NCBI GenBank assembly: GCA_037974665.1
Contig: CM075769.1
Coordinates: 21,540,139-21,604,138, forward strand
DNA from: Ehretia macrophylla
Taxonomy: Eukaryota; Streptophyta; Magnoliopsida; Boraginales; Ehretiaceae
Direction of reading: 5' to 3'
DNA: 64,000 bases
Shown: in pieces, positions 10,579-22,164 of the stretch
Layout of the letters: each line of letters opens with the position of its first letter
How positions within the stretch are numbered: position 1 is the first letter of the stretch
Notes under the pieces: generated by a model
What the model saw: the letters and a program-made list of their open reading frames with translations, nothing else
Databases searched by the model: none
What the model was told of the DNA's origin: nothing
Translations under genes and position numbers: made by a program

Positions 10579-13573
10579 TAATTGCGTCCACGCAATTCTT
10601 ACATGATTCGGCGAATAACTCTAGATATCGATCTCGCATCTGATCCTCTCTCTCCCATGTAGTATCCTCTAACCCGTGATGATCGCATAAGACCTTAACC
10701 ATCGAAATGCTTTTATTTTTCAACTCCTGAACTTTCTGATCTACAATCCGAAGAGGTTTCTATGTGTACGTCAAAGTCTCATTGATCTCTAAAGGCTCGG
10801 GCTCAAGAATATGAAAGGGATCTGGCTGATACTTCCGAAGCATAAAAACATGGAAGACATCATGAATTCTTCCCAGACTAGGAGGCAAAGCTAAACGATA
10901 GGCCAATTCACTAATGGTTTCCGTTACCTCAAATGGTCCCACATAACGAGGATTGAGTTTACCTCCTTTACCATGCCGAATCAAACCCTTGCGAGGAGAA
11001 ATTTTCAGAAATACTCGATCCCCTACGACAAATTTCAGATCACGACGGCGTCTATCTGCATAACTTTTTTGTCGACTCTGTGCTGTAAGCATTCTTTTTC
11101 TGATAAGCTGCACATGATCAATCATTCTGTTCATCTCTAGCAATAAAGTAGGATCAATAGATTTCGACTCTCCAACTTCATCCCAATATAAGGGAGATCT
11201 GCATTTCTGCACATACAAAGCCTCATACGGTGCCATACAGATAGTAGCTTGATAACTGTTGTTATAAGAAAATTCCGCGAGAGGTAAGTATTTCTCCCAA
11301 CTCTTACTGAAGTCCAGAATGCACGGTCGGAGCATATCCTCAAGTATTAAGATAGTTCTTTCAGATTGCCCATCAGTTTGAGGATGATAAGAAGTACTAA
11401 AAGTCAATGTCGTGCCCAAAGCTTTCTGAATCTTCTGCCAGAACTAAGATGTGAATTTGGGATCTCTATCTGACACAATACTCTTGGGAATCCCATGAAG
11501 TCTTACAATATTCTCAACATAAATTTCAGCCAACCTATGAAGAGATTCCATTTTCTTTGTAGCAATAAAATGAGAGGTTTTGGTCAACCTATCCACAACA
11601 ACCCAGACTGAATCATGACCTCTCGAAGACCGCGGTAAATCTGACACGAAATCCATGGTAATGTGATCCCATTTCCAAATAGGAATAGCCAAAGGCTGCA
11701 ACAACCCTGTTGGTCTCTGATGTTCAGCTTTAACTTTCTGACATGTAAGACATTTAGTAACATAGTCAGCAATCTCTCTCTTCATGTTGTTCCACCAGTA
11801 GTTCTGTTTCAGATCTCTGTACATCTTGGTACTGCTTGGATGGATAGTATACTTAGAATTATAAGCCTCTGCAAGAATTTCTTTCTTTAAAGCTGGCTCA
11901 GAAGGAATGCAAATTCTGCCTTTGAACTTAAGAAGTCCATCATCATGTAATTTGAAATCCGACTCTCCCCCTTTTGACTTTTCAAAGATTTCTATCAATT
12001 GCAGATCAGCTTGCTGAGCCTCTCTAATTCTGGATAATAAAAGAGACTGAATATGCAAACTTGCAAATTGTACTCCAGAATCTGAAATGTTGGACCTCCA
12101 TAAACATAATTCCTCCATGAACTCTCAATTTTTGATGATTAGACTAGCAATTGTAGCCTTTCGGCTTAAGGCATCAGCAACAATATTAGCCTTACCTGGC
12201 AGATAATTGATAGTACAATTATAATCCTCAAGTAACTCCAACCAACGCCTCTGCCTCATATTCAACTCTTTTTGAGAGAAGAGATATTTCAGACTCTTGT
12301 GATCAGTAAAGATTTCAAATTTATTACCCCAAAGATAATGACGCCATTTCTTTAACCCAAAGATGATAGCTGCAAGCTCGAGATCATGCGTCAGGTAATT
12401 AAGTTCATAAGGTTTCAATTTTCTGGAAGCATAAGCGATAACTCTCCCATTCTGCATCAATACACGGCCCAAACCTTCCTTAGAAGCATCACTATAGATT
12501 ACCAGATTTTCGGTACCCTCAGGTAGAGCGAGAATAGGAGCTGTGGTTAATCTCTTCTTTAATTCCTGGAAGCTAGCCTCACATTTCTCATTCCAGTCAA
12601 ATATAGTCTTCTTCCGAGTGAGTTGAGTCAAAGGTCCAGCAATTTTAGAAAAATCCTTAACAAACCTTCTATAATAACCCGCTAAACCTAAAAAACTGCG
12701 AATTTCTGTAATAGTCTCCGGCCGTTTCCATGCCATGACAACCTCAATCTTTGCTGGATCTACAGAAATTCCATCCTGAGAAATAATGTGGCCCAGAAAA
12801 GTGACTTGTCTTAACCAGAACTCACAATTGCTAAACTTCGCAAATAACCGATGTTCCTGAAGAGTCTGCAACATAATTCTAAGATGTTGTTCATGTTCCG
12901 CCTCAGATTTAGAATAGACAAGAATATCATCAATGAAAATAACCACAAACTGATCCAGATAGGGGCGGAATACTCTCTGCATCAGATCCATAAATGCGAC
13001 AGGAGCGTTAGTTAACCCAAACGGCAGAACAACAAACTCATAATGACCATACCGAGTTCTGAAAGCAGTTTTGGGAACATCATCAAACTTAATCCTTAAC
13101 TGGTAATAGCCCTACCTCAGATCGAATTTAGAAAATACCTTGGCACCTTGCAACTGATCAAATAATTCCTCAATCAAAGGTAATGGATATTTGTTTTTGA
13201 TAGTTATCTGATTAAGACCCTGATAATCAATGCATAACCGAAGAGATCCGTCTTTCTTTTTAACAAATAAGACCGGTGCACCCCAAGGTGAAGAACTCGG
13301 CTGAATGAATCCCTTCTCAAGTAAACCCTGCAACTGAATTTTCAATTCTTGCAACTCAGGTGGAGCCATTCTGTACGGAGTTCTAGAGATAGGTGTAGCC
13401 CCTAGTAATAAGTCGATCACAAACTCTATCTCTCTATCAGGTGGTAAACTAGGTAACTCCTCAGGAAACACCCTCGGAAACTCTTTCACGATAGGTACAT
13501 CATTCAGTTTCAATTGATCACCAGGTTGATTAATCAAATAAGCAAAGTAAGCCTCACAACCTTTACCTAACAT
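10562..13573 (-). pseudogene. pol: K pol: RT, RNase H, integrase, chromodomain-like tail (nonsense-broken)
   Basis: One frame of 1,003 codons opens at an ATG that follows TAA-AAA, the stop closing gag-protease. Visible along it: RT with LCIDY near residue 113 and FIDDILVYS near 214-220; RNase H with [10 protein letters not shown] near 366 and [10 protein letters not shown]; the integrase zinc finger ending CLTCQ near 610; and catalytic Asp about 641, Asp about 702 and Glu about 738, which gives the D-D-35-E spacing. The tail has VKVLCDHHGLEDTTWE, resembling the chromodomain of Tekay/Del elements. The frame ends with TGA at the polypurine tract. In-frame stops fall at 13112, 12125, 11444 and 10760, with no frameshift. 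It once copied the RNA into DNA and integrated it; as it stands it cannot make a full product. Confidence 0.9.
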
Positions 13574-13576
13574 TTT

Positions 13577-15265
13577 TTATGCTTTAATAGAAGATATGAT
13601 AGGAGTCCCCGTAGATTTTCTACTACCAACTATTTTAAGTACGGGCTGGTCGGGCATTTCTAGTTTTACAATCTTCTTCCTACAATCAAGCTGGGCATAA
13701 TAGTTACCTAACCAGTCCATCCCCAATATAATTTCAAAGTCGCGGAAAGGTAGAATAATTAAATCGGCAGGAAAAACACGACCTTGAATATAAATATTAC
13801 ATGCCTTGCAGATAGATTTGGTGACAAACTTCGGCCCCATAGGAGTATAAACCACAATATCATGCAATATTTTATCATGTTTCAACTTAGCATTTTGTGA
13901 ACAAATAGGTGTAATAAATGAATGCGAAGCCCCGGAATCAATTAGAACTTTAACTGATTGATCATTAAGAAGAAAAGTACCTTCTACTACAACGGTCGTA
14001 TCCGGAAGCTCCTCAGCATCTAAGGCAAATACTCGGGCCTGACCCCGCGGTACTGGTGCTGTAACTATACCCCTGGTCTGGTTGCCTTGACCAGATGTCT
14101 GACCCCTGGTATTCTTGAATTTCTGGCAGTCTCTAACCTTGTGTTGATCACTGCCACATCCAGTACAATGGCCCAATCTCTTCCAACAATTATCCTCAGT
14201 ATGACCCTGGCGTTGACAGAAGCTGCACTGCTGGTGACGTCTTGCAGCAGTGCCTCCCGAAGGAGCTCTATAAGTAGAGGTAGCTGAACTACCCTGTTGG
14301 GAACGAACTACTGCTGGTCGGGTCTGCCCCTGACTCTGACTCTGGCCTGGTCGCGACTGAATATGAGCAGGCCTTGAATAACTCTGTGTCTGCCTCGGTT
14401 GTGAACTTTGCCCAACTGAAACAGTCTGCCTCTGGTACCCCTGACTCTGAGACTAAAACTGTCGCTTACTCGATTGACTAGTCTCTGCCAACACGTCTGC
14501 CTTGCGTTTTTCATACCTCAAGGCAGCTCTGACCACTGCAGCATAGTTAGGGTAATCATTCGCAGACAGATTAAGCATAATATCATTCCTCAATCCTATA
14601 ATGAACCTCTGCATCTTCATATCCTCAGGTTGTACCAAGGCCGTCACATAGCGGGAAAGCCTAGTAAAAGCAGCCTCATATTGATCCACTGACATATTTC
14701 CCTATTTCAAAGCTATGAACTCTGCCTGACGTCTCTCACGGGCAACCACAGATATATATTTATCTCAGAATTCTCGAACGAAATCAGCCCACGAATATTG
14801 AACCGCCTCAGCTTCCCATTTCTCATTAATAGTACGCTACCACTCCTCGGCATCACCCTCCAACAGAAATGTAGCATAAGTAATCTTTCTCTCATCACTA
14901 CACTCTAGAATTGCAGCTACCCTTTCAAATTTCCTCAACCACAATTCGGCCTTCATATCGTCAGGTTCTTCAAAGAAGCTGTAGGCCCCATGATGTAAAA
15001 ATTGGTCATACAAATTAGCTCCACTAGTACCACTACCCTCGGCTCTAGCGGCCTGATTACCCCTAACAGCCCCTGTCTGACCTTGCTGAGTTACAAACTG
15101 TGCAATAGTGTTCATAGCAGTAGCCATAGTAGCAAAAATATGCGCAGTGCTAGGTTCTGGTCCCTGTGGTGGTGCATTCTCTGCTACTCCTTCACCCTCT
15201 CCCGGTACACCCTGCCTCGGAGCTTCTTTCGGCTCTCTCCTCGGTCTGCCCCTTCTCCTCATCTC
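13577..15265 (-). pseudogene. gag: K gag and aspartic protease (nonsense-broken)
   Basis: The reading frame begins at an ATG giving MRRRGRPRREP (15265). An ATG 11 codons upstream is also in frame, but the chosen start matches the position of the MGP starts in C and E. The gag core has AYSFFEEPDDMKAE and LLEGDAEEW, followed by an S/Q-rich linker. Two zinc knuckles of form CX2CX4HX4C (CSFCQRQGH and CTGCGSDQH) would bind genomic RNA. The protease active site DSGASHSF lies near 13939. In-frame stops are at 14837, 14765, 14702 and 14453, and the frame closes with TAA at 13577. The frame is shared with pol throughout. Confidence 0.88.
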
Positions 15266-15629
15266 AACAGCTAGAATGCAAAGTATTATGACAGGCATTT
15301 ACATAAATTACTGGTAAAGCACATAGAAAGAAGTTCAAATAAATTCACATAAGTCACATATTACATAAGAAGAATGTTCACATACAAGAGATTCATAGTC
15401 ACTTAATCATGCTTGACATTCTAGACTTTTCACTTTCAATCATTAACTCTTAGAGACCTTTCGCATTCCATTATCATGCTTGTATGTTCCTTTCTAATTC
15501 AAATTCCACTTAGGCAAATCAAAGGACCACAAATTCATACAATCACAAGGTCATATAACAGATCTCTACCCACAGACCGAGAAATTTAACCCGGCTTCAA
15601 GCAATCTATAGCTCTAATACCACCTAAAA
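15266..15629 (-). other. Untranslated leader of K, with PBS
   Basis: This is non-coding, with repeated TTATGTGA/TATGTGACT-like words on the minus strand. The PBS at 15611-15622 reads TGGTATTAGAGC, one base off the tRNA-iMet complement. Confidence 0.8.
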
Positions 15630-16221
15630 TGTAACACCCCGATCCAACCCCACGCTTAAAGGTTAGGTCTGGACCCGATAAACGGACAAAGTCTCCTCTG
15701 TACCGCGGACATTTGAAAACCTGTAAATTCTCAGTATAGCTACAATATACTAAAACAAGCTTTTATAATTAAAATTCAAAGGTTCAAGGCCATCCAAGCC
15801 TTAAAATATACAACTGCTCCATATCACACAAGCATGCAACCAACTTAACTTTTCATTAAACCATTTTAACATGCCGTTCAGTGATAATATTAGAGCAATC
15901 TTAGAAGTTGAAATCAAACATGCCCTTAAACATACACCCCAAGCATGCAAGAACTAAAAGAGAATTAAAAGTTATTACAAGCCATAATATCTCAAAGCTA
16001 GCATTATAACCAACTAAATTTCAACTTACAACTATAAGAATATACATAGCCCTAAGGCCACAAAATAGACCATAACATAGTAGTACATGAACACCATGAA
16101 ATAACCAGAAATCATATCCACCTCAGGTAATAAACACACAACAACTAAGGCAAAGGGTCAGCCTGAACTTCTTCTTCTCCCACTACTACCTCAACTAGCT
16201 GGGGATCACCCTAAGCACTTC

Positions 16222-17551
16222 CTGAAACATGATATCGAGGTATGAGCAACACTGTTGCCCAGTGAGGGATAAGGTCCCGGGGCATACAATGCAGCAGGTA
16301 AAACAGTTAAACAACAATAGTAATTCAACAATTTAAGAAGTAACAATAGCTTAAATAACCACACATTAAAAAGGATACACTTTACTTAACCCCAACACCA
16401 AGTCTTCAATCCACGAACACGATCCACGAACCACGATCACGATCACGTTAAGCCGGCATAACCCCAAACACTCCAGTGGGTGTACTCCGGATGTAGCCCA
16501 ATAATCCTACGACCGAACATCCCCTGGGAATCTCTAGACCAGGCGAATGAGGGACTAGGGCACGGAGTTTGAATATCCACCGGCAAGCCCTCTACCGCCC
16601 AGCCAATATTCAACACATCTGCCCCTGACACTATGGTTGCGCAACCACTATGCAATGCACTTAACGATGACAAGTCAATATCAACAATATAAGCAATAAC
16701 ACATAAGAGGATCAACAAAGTAGGTTGACCTCAGAACAGATAGGTTAGAAACAGTTTATACAAGCAATAAGCAACTTTACAAAGGGGCATATATAAGATA
16801 CATTTAGAATTATACCAAAAGCTTCAAAATAACTTGAAATCACATTTAAAAACATATGGAGACATGCCAAGGTCTTAGATGCAAGTGACAGTCGAATTTA
16901 CCCTTAAACCCCTTTGTAATTCTGTCCGTTTTTCTTCCAAACTCATATTGAGGATTCCAATTCGAGGGAAGGCTATACCAATCTCCTAAGTAACCCTTAA
17001 GGTACCTTTAGAATCCACAAACATGTTCGATTACCCGCATTTACCCTGAAATCCCCAATTTTCCTCTTATAGGCTTGAACTACACATACTTCAACCGGGC
17101 TTCAAGCAAGAGTTAGCAAAGCTTCTATAGCACCTAGGTAGCCTAAGAATACTAAAAGTGAAGCCCGAATCCACCCGGATTCGCCTTAACCCCAAAATCT
17201 CTTTGTTAAAGTCGGCTAATTCACGTTCTATGCAAATTAGAGCAATTCAATTGCACAGGGCTATTAGACTACCTTCATTAACATCTAAGGCATCTATTAG
17301 AAGCAATTAATCAAGTCAAAATGCATAATTACACAAAACCCTAGAATTTTTGTCACTATTCACTCCTACAAATTAACTATCAATTTCTACCGTTTAATCA
17401 ATGAAACAATTGCATAAATGTGGTCTCTACTACATGTACACAACATATATAAGCTTATTTGAGCCTTGCAATAGCATTAAACATCATTTCTAACAAATCA
17501 AGAAAAGAGCAACATTTTTAATATGCGAAAAGAAGTTGTAAAATCCCTCAC
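16222..17551 (-). other. Predicted LTR leader intron in K 5' LTR
   Basis: Minus-strand donor CATTG|GTGAGGG starts at 17551, with a duplicate donor at 18134 in the upstream repeat copy. The acceptor TTTCAG|GAAG ends at 16222. Confidence 0.4.
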
Positions 17552-18426
17552 CAATGCGCGTAGGAGCTCTCGGTAGGCTTGTACACACCCTAATCTACTT
17601 GTTCTAGGCTTGGAGGGGCTTGAATTAAAGAGTTGAAGAGCAAAAAATTACCTCCTTAGGTTGCTTAGGGCTCTCAGCTTTTGCACAGTAACTTTCAGCA
17701 TTTTTTTGTTTTGTTTTTGCTAGTTATGAGCTAAGGTGCCTTATGTAAGTATATATGATGGGTGGGGTCTTGTTTGGGTGCTCAAGTGGTCCAATAAAAA
17801 GTGCGTAGATAGCTTTTAACGAGTTTAAAATGCAAGGTATAAGCTATTAGACTACCTTCATTAACATCTAAGGCATCTATTAGAAGCAATTAATCAAGTC
17901 AAAATGCATAATTACACAAAACCCTAGAATTTTCGTCACTATTCACTCCTACAAATTAACTATCAATTTCTACCGTTTAATCAATGAAACAATTGCATAA
18001 ATGTGGTCTCTACTACATGTACACAACATATATAAGCTTATTTGAGCCTTGCAATAGCATTAAACATCATTTCTAACAAATCAAGAAAAGAGCAACATTT
18101 TTAATATGCGAAAAGAAGTTGTAAAATCCCTCACCAATGCGCGTAGGAGCTCTCGGTAGGCTTGTACACACCCTAATCTACTTGTTCTAGGCTTGGAGGG
18201 GCTTGAATTAAAGAGTTGAAGAGCAAAAAATTACCTCCTTAGGTTGCTTAGGGCTCTCAGCTTTTGCACAGTAACTTTCAGCATTTTTTTGTTTTGTTTT
18301 TGCTAGTTATGAGCTAAGGTGCCTTATGTAAGTATATATGATGGGTGGGGTCTTGTTTGGGTGCTCAAGTGGTCCAATAAAAAGTGCGTAGATAGCTTTT
18401 AACGAGTTTAAAATGCAAGGTATAAG
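17261..18426 (-). repeat. 583-bp tandem duplication carrying promoter and donor site
   Basis: The units 17261-17843 and 17844-18426 appear nearly identical; I noticed one substitution (TTTTTGTC against TTTTCGTC). The joint shows short homology, CTATTAG against CTAATTAG. Each unit includes a TATA-like ATATATAC (17749-17756 and 18332-18339), the predicted transcript start region and the GTGAGG donor. Confidence 0.9.
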
Positions 18427-19438
18427 CTAATTAGTTAAAACACTAAGTTATGTTACGTAACCTATTCATTGAACCACTAAAAATATTTTCTAAACGAGTG
18501 TTCCTATCGCTCCTAGCTCAATTGCTCATTTTTCCCATTCCTTTAACAATTAATATGATTTAATAAAAATGTTAGTTCACTAATATACTGCAGTTTAAAA
18601 TTGGAATGAATAGTGACCAAGAGAGACAACAGGTAAAGCACAGAATTAAATGCGCAATTAATGGATGCAACAGTAAATGAATGCAAGGCAAAAAAGCTCG
18701 GGCGTCACAAGGTTCATTAACATCAACTAGTGTATCATTTCTCAATTGAATGGTTATTCATGTTGCTTGAATTGAAATATTGATGTTAATGAAGTGTATG
18801 TTATTGTTCATAGGATGATTTCCCAAGTGGTAAAGTAAATGTTTTCAAAACATCTTTCGAACCCTCGCTGAGCTTTGTGTTGTATAAGCTCACCCTCTTT
18901 GCTGACTTTCAGGTTATCGAGCCGGAGGTAGGGTACGTGTCTCTAGACACAAAGTATGCGCTTTATGTGGAAAAGTCAAATGTGCAAGAGTCTTGTCCTT
19001 GATGTCTTGCTGGAGTGCTTTTATGTTGCTTTGTTCTATGTAGTTTGTTGTATGGTTTAAGTTTTGAAGTTGTATTGTAAAAGATGATATAAAGATAGTG
19101 AAAAGTATAATACTAGTTTAGTTGTCTTACTTTTGGAATATGAATAGGTTGCTAGACTAGTTTTATATTTGTTATGAATAGGTATAGTATAGCTTGTGGT
19201 ATGTTGTTGAAACGGAGGCATATGACTTATGGTTGGAATGTTGTATGGTTGTTTAATATGTGGTTTTGTATCTTGATCAAGTGGTTGTAGAGTTGTTGTT
19301 GAAATTTGGAGATAGTTGTGTGGTGTTCATAAGGATTGGTTTAGAGTCCTATTGTTCATATTACAGACGTTATATTGCCGGAATTCTATTGCATCCTGAT
19401 TGATCGTATGTGGGGTCAAGTTGGGGCGTGACATTAAA

Positions 19439-19450
19439 TGGTATCAGAGC
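19439..19450 (+). other. Primer-binding site of A (tRNA-iMet)
   Basis: TGGTATCAGAGC is a perfect 12-base match, five bases after the LTR ends. Confidence 0.9.
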
Positions 19451-19539
19451 TTGATTAGCTTGTAAGCTAGGGTATCCTCGGAATATGGGTAGAGGTCTTA
19501 ACATGAATGTATGTACTAAGTGTAAAGTGAATTACATGT

Positions 19540-19812
19540 TAATAAGTTTATGTGATTAACTTGTTTATGTGACTAACTTTCTATGTGATCAATATGCCTT
19601 ATGTGTTAAGTGAACCAAACGTGATCAATGTGTTTGTGTGATCAGTATGCCTTATGTGTTAAGTGAATTAAGTGCGGTCAATGTGCTTTATGTGAATAAC
19701 GTTCTTTACGTGCCTTACATGCTCAATGTGTTTTATGTGACCACTGTGAGGTACGTGCTCAATTTGCCTTATGTGAAGATTGTGTACTAAATGTATTTAT
19801 GTGACTATATGT
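19540..19812 (+). repeat. Leader array of TTATGTGA-like words in A
   Basis: About a dozen copies of TTATGTG or CTATGTG followed by A/T-rich spacers, at loose spacing of 14-25 bp. Shorter versions occur in the leaders of B, D, H, K and E. The role is unknown; RNA packaging or leader structure is possible. Confidence 0.5.
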
Positions 19813-20030
19813 GCATCTAATTGATTTCCTAGGCATGTGCTTTAGGTATTAGTAACAATGTATGAATCTATCTTCTGTAGATTACATTTTTAATTGTGCT
19901 ACGTATCTTGCAAATTTGATTAGGTATTACTGAACTCTAGCATAGCTACTAGCTTCATAGAATGAACAAATTGAACTAAAAGTGTTATATGTGTTATGAT
20001 CAGTTTACTTTATATGTTATTAACTGTGTA

Positions 20031-20076
20031 CATGCATTACCCGTAAAATGGTAAGTAATCTCTTCCCCTGAAAGAG
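20031..20076 (+). other. Block conserved between interiors of A and G, with a 5' splice-site match
   Basis: The core is G|GTAAGTAA followed by TCCCCTGAAAGAG. G carries the same core on the minus strand at 62801-62848, together with a shared CATGCATT upstream. GTAAGT is the best-match plant 5' splice site. Confidence 0.6.
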
Positions 20077-20205
20077 TCGGCTAGTAGCGGATCTCCCTAA
20101 AAGTGGATTAACAGAAGAAGGAACAGTAGATCAATGGTTATGGTGATTAGTAGGTGGTACTCAATGCTCCGAGTTTGGTATTTAATGATCGGCCTTTGGC
20201 TTTTT

Positions 20206-20700
20206 CTTCGGTATCTTCATTCGGAATTCTTGTTTGGTGTTCTTATTCGGTATTCGGTATCCTCTTTAGAATTCTTATCTGGATCCTTTTGGCAAATGGT
20301 GATTTTATCCAGCATTCTTCCTCGGTTTTTTTATATGGAGATTCTTATTCAGTATATTTCTTAGGAATTCTTCTTTGGTATTTTAATGTGGTATTCTTAT
20401 GTACGATTCTTATATGGTGTTATTCAGAGTTCTTCTTTTGGGATTATTATTCGGTACTCTTGCTCGATAATCTTGTTCAAAGTTCTTACCGGGTATTCTT
20501 GATCGGTGTTCTATTTTGGGATTCATAACAGACATTCTTCTTCGTTAATTTTATTGGGATTCTTATTCGGAAGTCTTAGTCGGTGTTCTTATTCATCATT
20601 CTTATTCAGGCTTCTTATTTGGGGATTCTTATTCGATGATCTTGTTCTGTGTGCTTACTTGGTGTTTTCAATTGATATTCGGAATTTGGTATCCGTTCTT
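20206..20700 (+). repeat. Degenerate T-rich array, consensus ATTCTTATTCGG
   Basis: Roughly 30 diverged copies of a 12-17-bp unit related to ATTCTTATTCGGT. The clearest run is 20560-20650. A similar array occupies G's interior on the other strand. Confidence 0.65.
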
Positions 20701-20778
20701 TCATTTTGTATGCTTGGGCCAGTAGCACCTGAGTTATTCTAAGGATCAAGGAAGAATTGTGCAGACGTAATTGTTTTA

Positions 20779-20790
20779 AGGGGGGGAGAA
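20779..20790 (+). other. Polypurine tract of A
   Basis: AGGGGGGGAGAA directly before the 3' LTR. Confidence 0.85.
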
Positions 20791-20823
20791 TATGAGACCC
20801 CGAAATTTGCCCTTATTTGCAAT

Positions 20824-20880
<57 letters not shown>

Positions 20881-21141
20881 ATATATACACATATGTGTTA
20901 TTAGATAATCTTAGATTAATTGTGCATTTAAAAGACATTTGAAAAAAATAAATAATATTACTTTTCATCTTCTTTTGTAAAATTGTGTAGTATAACTATA
21001 CTATATGTAATTAAATGCTTAAGTATTAATGTTGTCCCCAAAAATAGTCTACTAAAAATAGTATATAAGTTAGATAGTATAAATATTAATATTTTTGGCT
21101 AAAACAACTAAAATTGCCAACGTTCACCAAGACTTCTAGCT

Positions 21142-21315
21142 TTGACTTTGGTAAAACCGACTCTTGCGTTGACTTTTCATCTACCTTGACTTTTGAAAAA
21201 TGTTGACTTTCATCTACTTTGACTTTTTGGAAAATGTTGACTTTTATCATCTTTGACTTTTTACAAATGATGACTTTTTGGCCTTCTTTGACTTTGACTT
21301 TTATATTCTTTGACC
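21142..21315 (+). promoter_or_regulatory. W-box cluster in A 3' LTR
   Basis: About ten TTGACY cores in one orientation, the counterpart of 6520-6696. One core has decayed to GTTCACC and another to ATGACT. Confidence 0.5.
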
Positions 21316-22164
21316 AAACTAGGTTTGTTTGTAAATACTACTCCTATTACATGATATATGTGCGTTCATAAAACTTTTATACAGATTTTTGGTAAAAATT
21401 TCATTTAAAGTGCCTTTTAATAGCATTTGAGGACCTTTCCGCTAAATTTTTGAAACGATTCTTTTAAATATTTTAAAAACTAGTCCTCCATTATTAAAAT
21501 ATCCGTGATTTACTAAAAATTATTTCTGAAATAAATTAGGAATTTGAAATAGACTTTTCAGGTGAAAAGTAGCGTTTTTGAGCCGAATAGTGATTTCTGC
21601 TGAACCTGATCTTACATTGACTTTTGTTGACCTAGTATATATTATAAACGATATATATGAATTTATATGTGATATTAAGTGATTATATATTGGTTGTGCA
21701 TTTAAAACATATTTGCAAAACAAATAATGTGACTTTTCAACTTCTTTTGCAAAATCGGGTTTTATAGCTTGGATGTATGTATATGCATGCTTATGTAAAA
21801 TGTTGTCAACTAATTTTAGACTACTAAATATAGTATATAAGTTAGATTTAGTATATATATGTATTGTAAGCTAAAAACAACTAAAAACACAAGGTTGACA
21901 ACTTTGACTTTTGATTATTTTGTTGACCAAGCTTATATATATGCATAATATACTCGTAAATCAGAAAAATAAGTTCAAAACCCACTCATTTCTTACCTAG
22001 TGGTCGTTCACCTTGAGGGAGAATGAAGAAATATTTTTAGTTAGGTTTTCAAAGAATTTTTCTCATAGATTTTGCATTTCAAAGCCGAATTGAGTCATTC
22101 AAAGCTTGAAATTGCTTGTTGGGCACCTATTCTACCTATTCGTAGCATTACTTTGGATCAAAGG

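Larger units (their letters stand above)
8129..18709 (-). mobile_element. Element K: complete Ty3/gypsy (Tekay/Del-type) element
   Basis: K has two LTRs (8129-10561 and 15630-18709), a mutated PBS, one gag-pol frame and a polypurine tract, all on the minus strand. The perfect AGGTT duplication is at 8124-8128 and 18710-18714. LTR ends are TGTGACGCCCGAG and GGGGTTGGATCGGGGTGTTACA on the coding strand. The LTRs, polyprotein and leader group K with C and E. It lies inside A's 5' LTR and is defective through stop codons. Confidence 0.95.
15630..18709 (-). mobile_element. 5' LTR of K, with internal tandem duplication
   Basis: At 3,080 bp this LTR is exactly 583 bp longer than the 2,497-bp right LTR of relative E, and the excess is one tandem duplication at 17261-18426. 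The core module is at about 16445-16660 and the TCAAC/GTTGA hairpin at 16712-16728. The acceptor-like TTTCAG ends at 16222. Confidence 0.9.
6157..19433 (+). mobile_element. 5' LTR of A, interrupted by K
   Basis: The pieces 6157-8128 and 18715-19433 total about 2.69 kb. Compared with the 3' LTR this copy lacks several hundred bases around the K insertion point; K's AGGTT duplication is intact on both sides, so that loss came before K arrived. From the start it holds a (TA)n run, a W-box cluster, a TATA-like CTTATATATATGC near 7315, the donor-like AAAG|GTGAGG (7547/7548), an AAACGGTAG block near 7691 and, beyond K, the acceptor GCTGACTTTCAG (end 18912). A second, degenerate copy of the 6290-6560 stretch occurs at about 7020-7330. 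Confidence 0.8.
19434..20790 (+). mobile_element. Non-coding interior of element A
   Basis: This contains the PBS (19439-19450), a leader with repeated TTATGTGA words, a block conserved with element G (20031-20076), a T-rich degenerate array (20206-20700) and a polypurine tract (20779-20790). Hydrophobic reading frames of 76-124 codons here (20134-20742) arise from the T-rich array and show no domain. The end (GAAGAATTGTGCAGACGTAATT) resembles the GAGGACGCAATT end of autonomous relatives. Confidence 0.75.

Noticed and set aside
20134..20742. Three overlapping hydrophobic reading frames (76-124 codons) that look like membrane proteins
   Set aside because: They are products of the T-rich ATTCTTATTCGG array; overlapping frames are equally open and no domain or codon pattern is seen.
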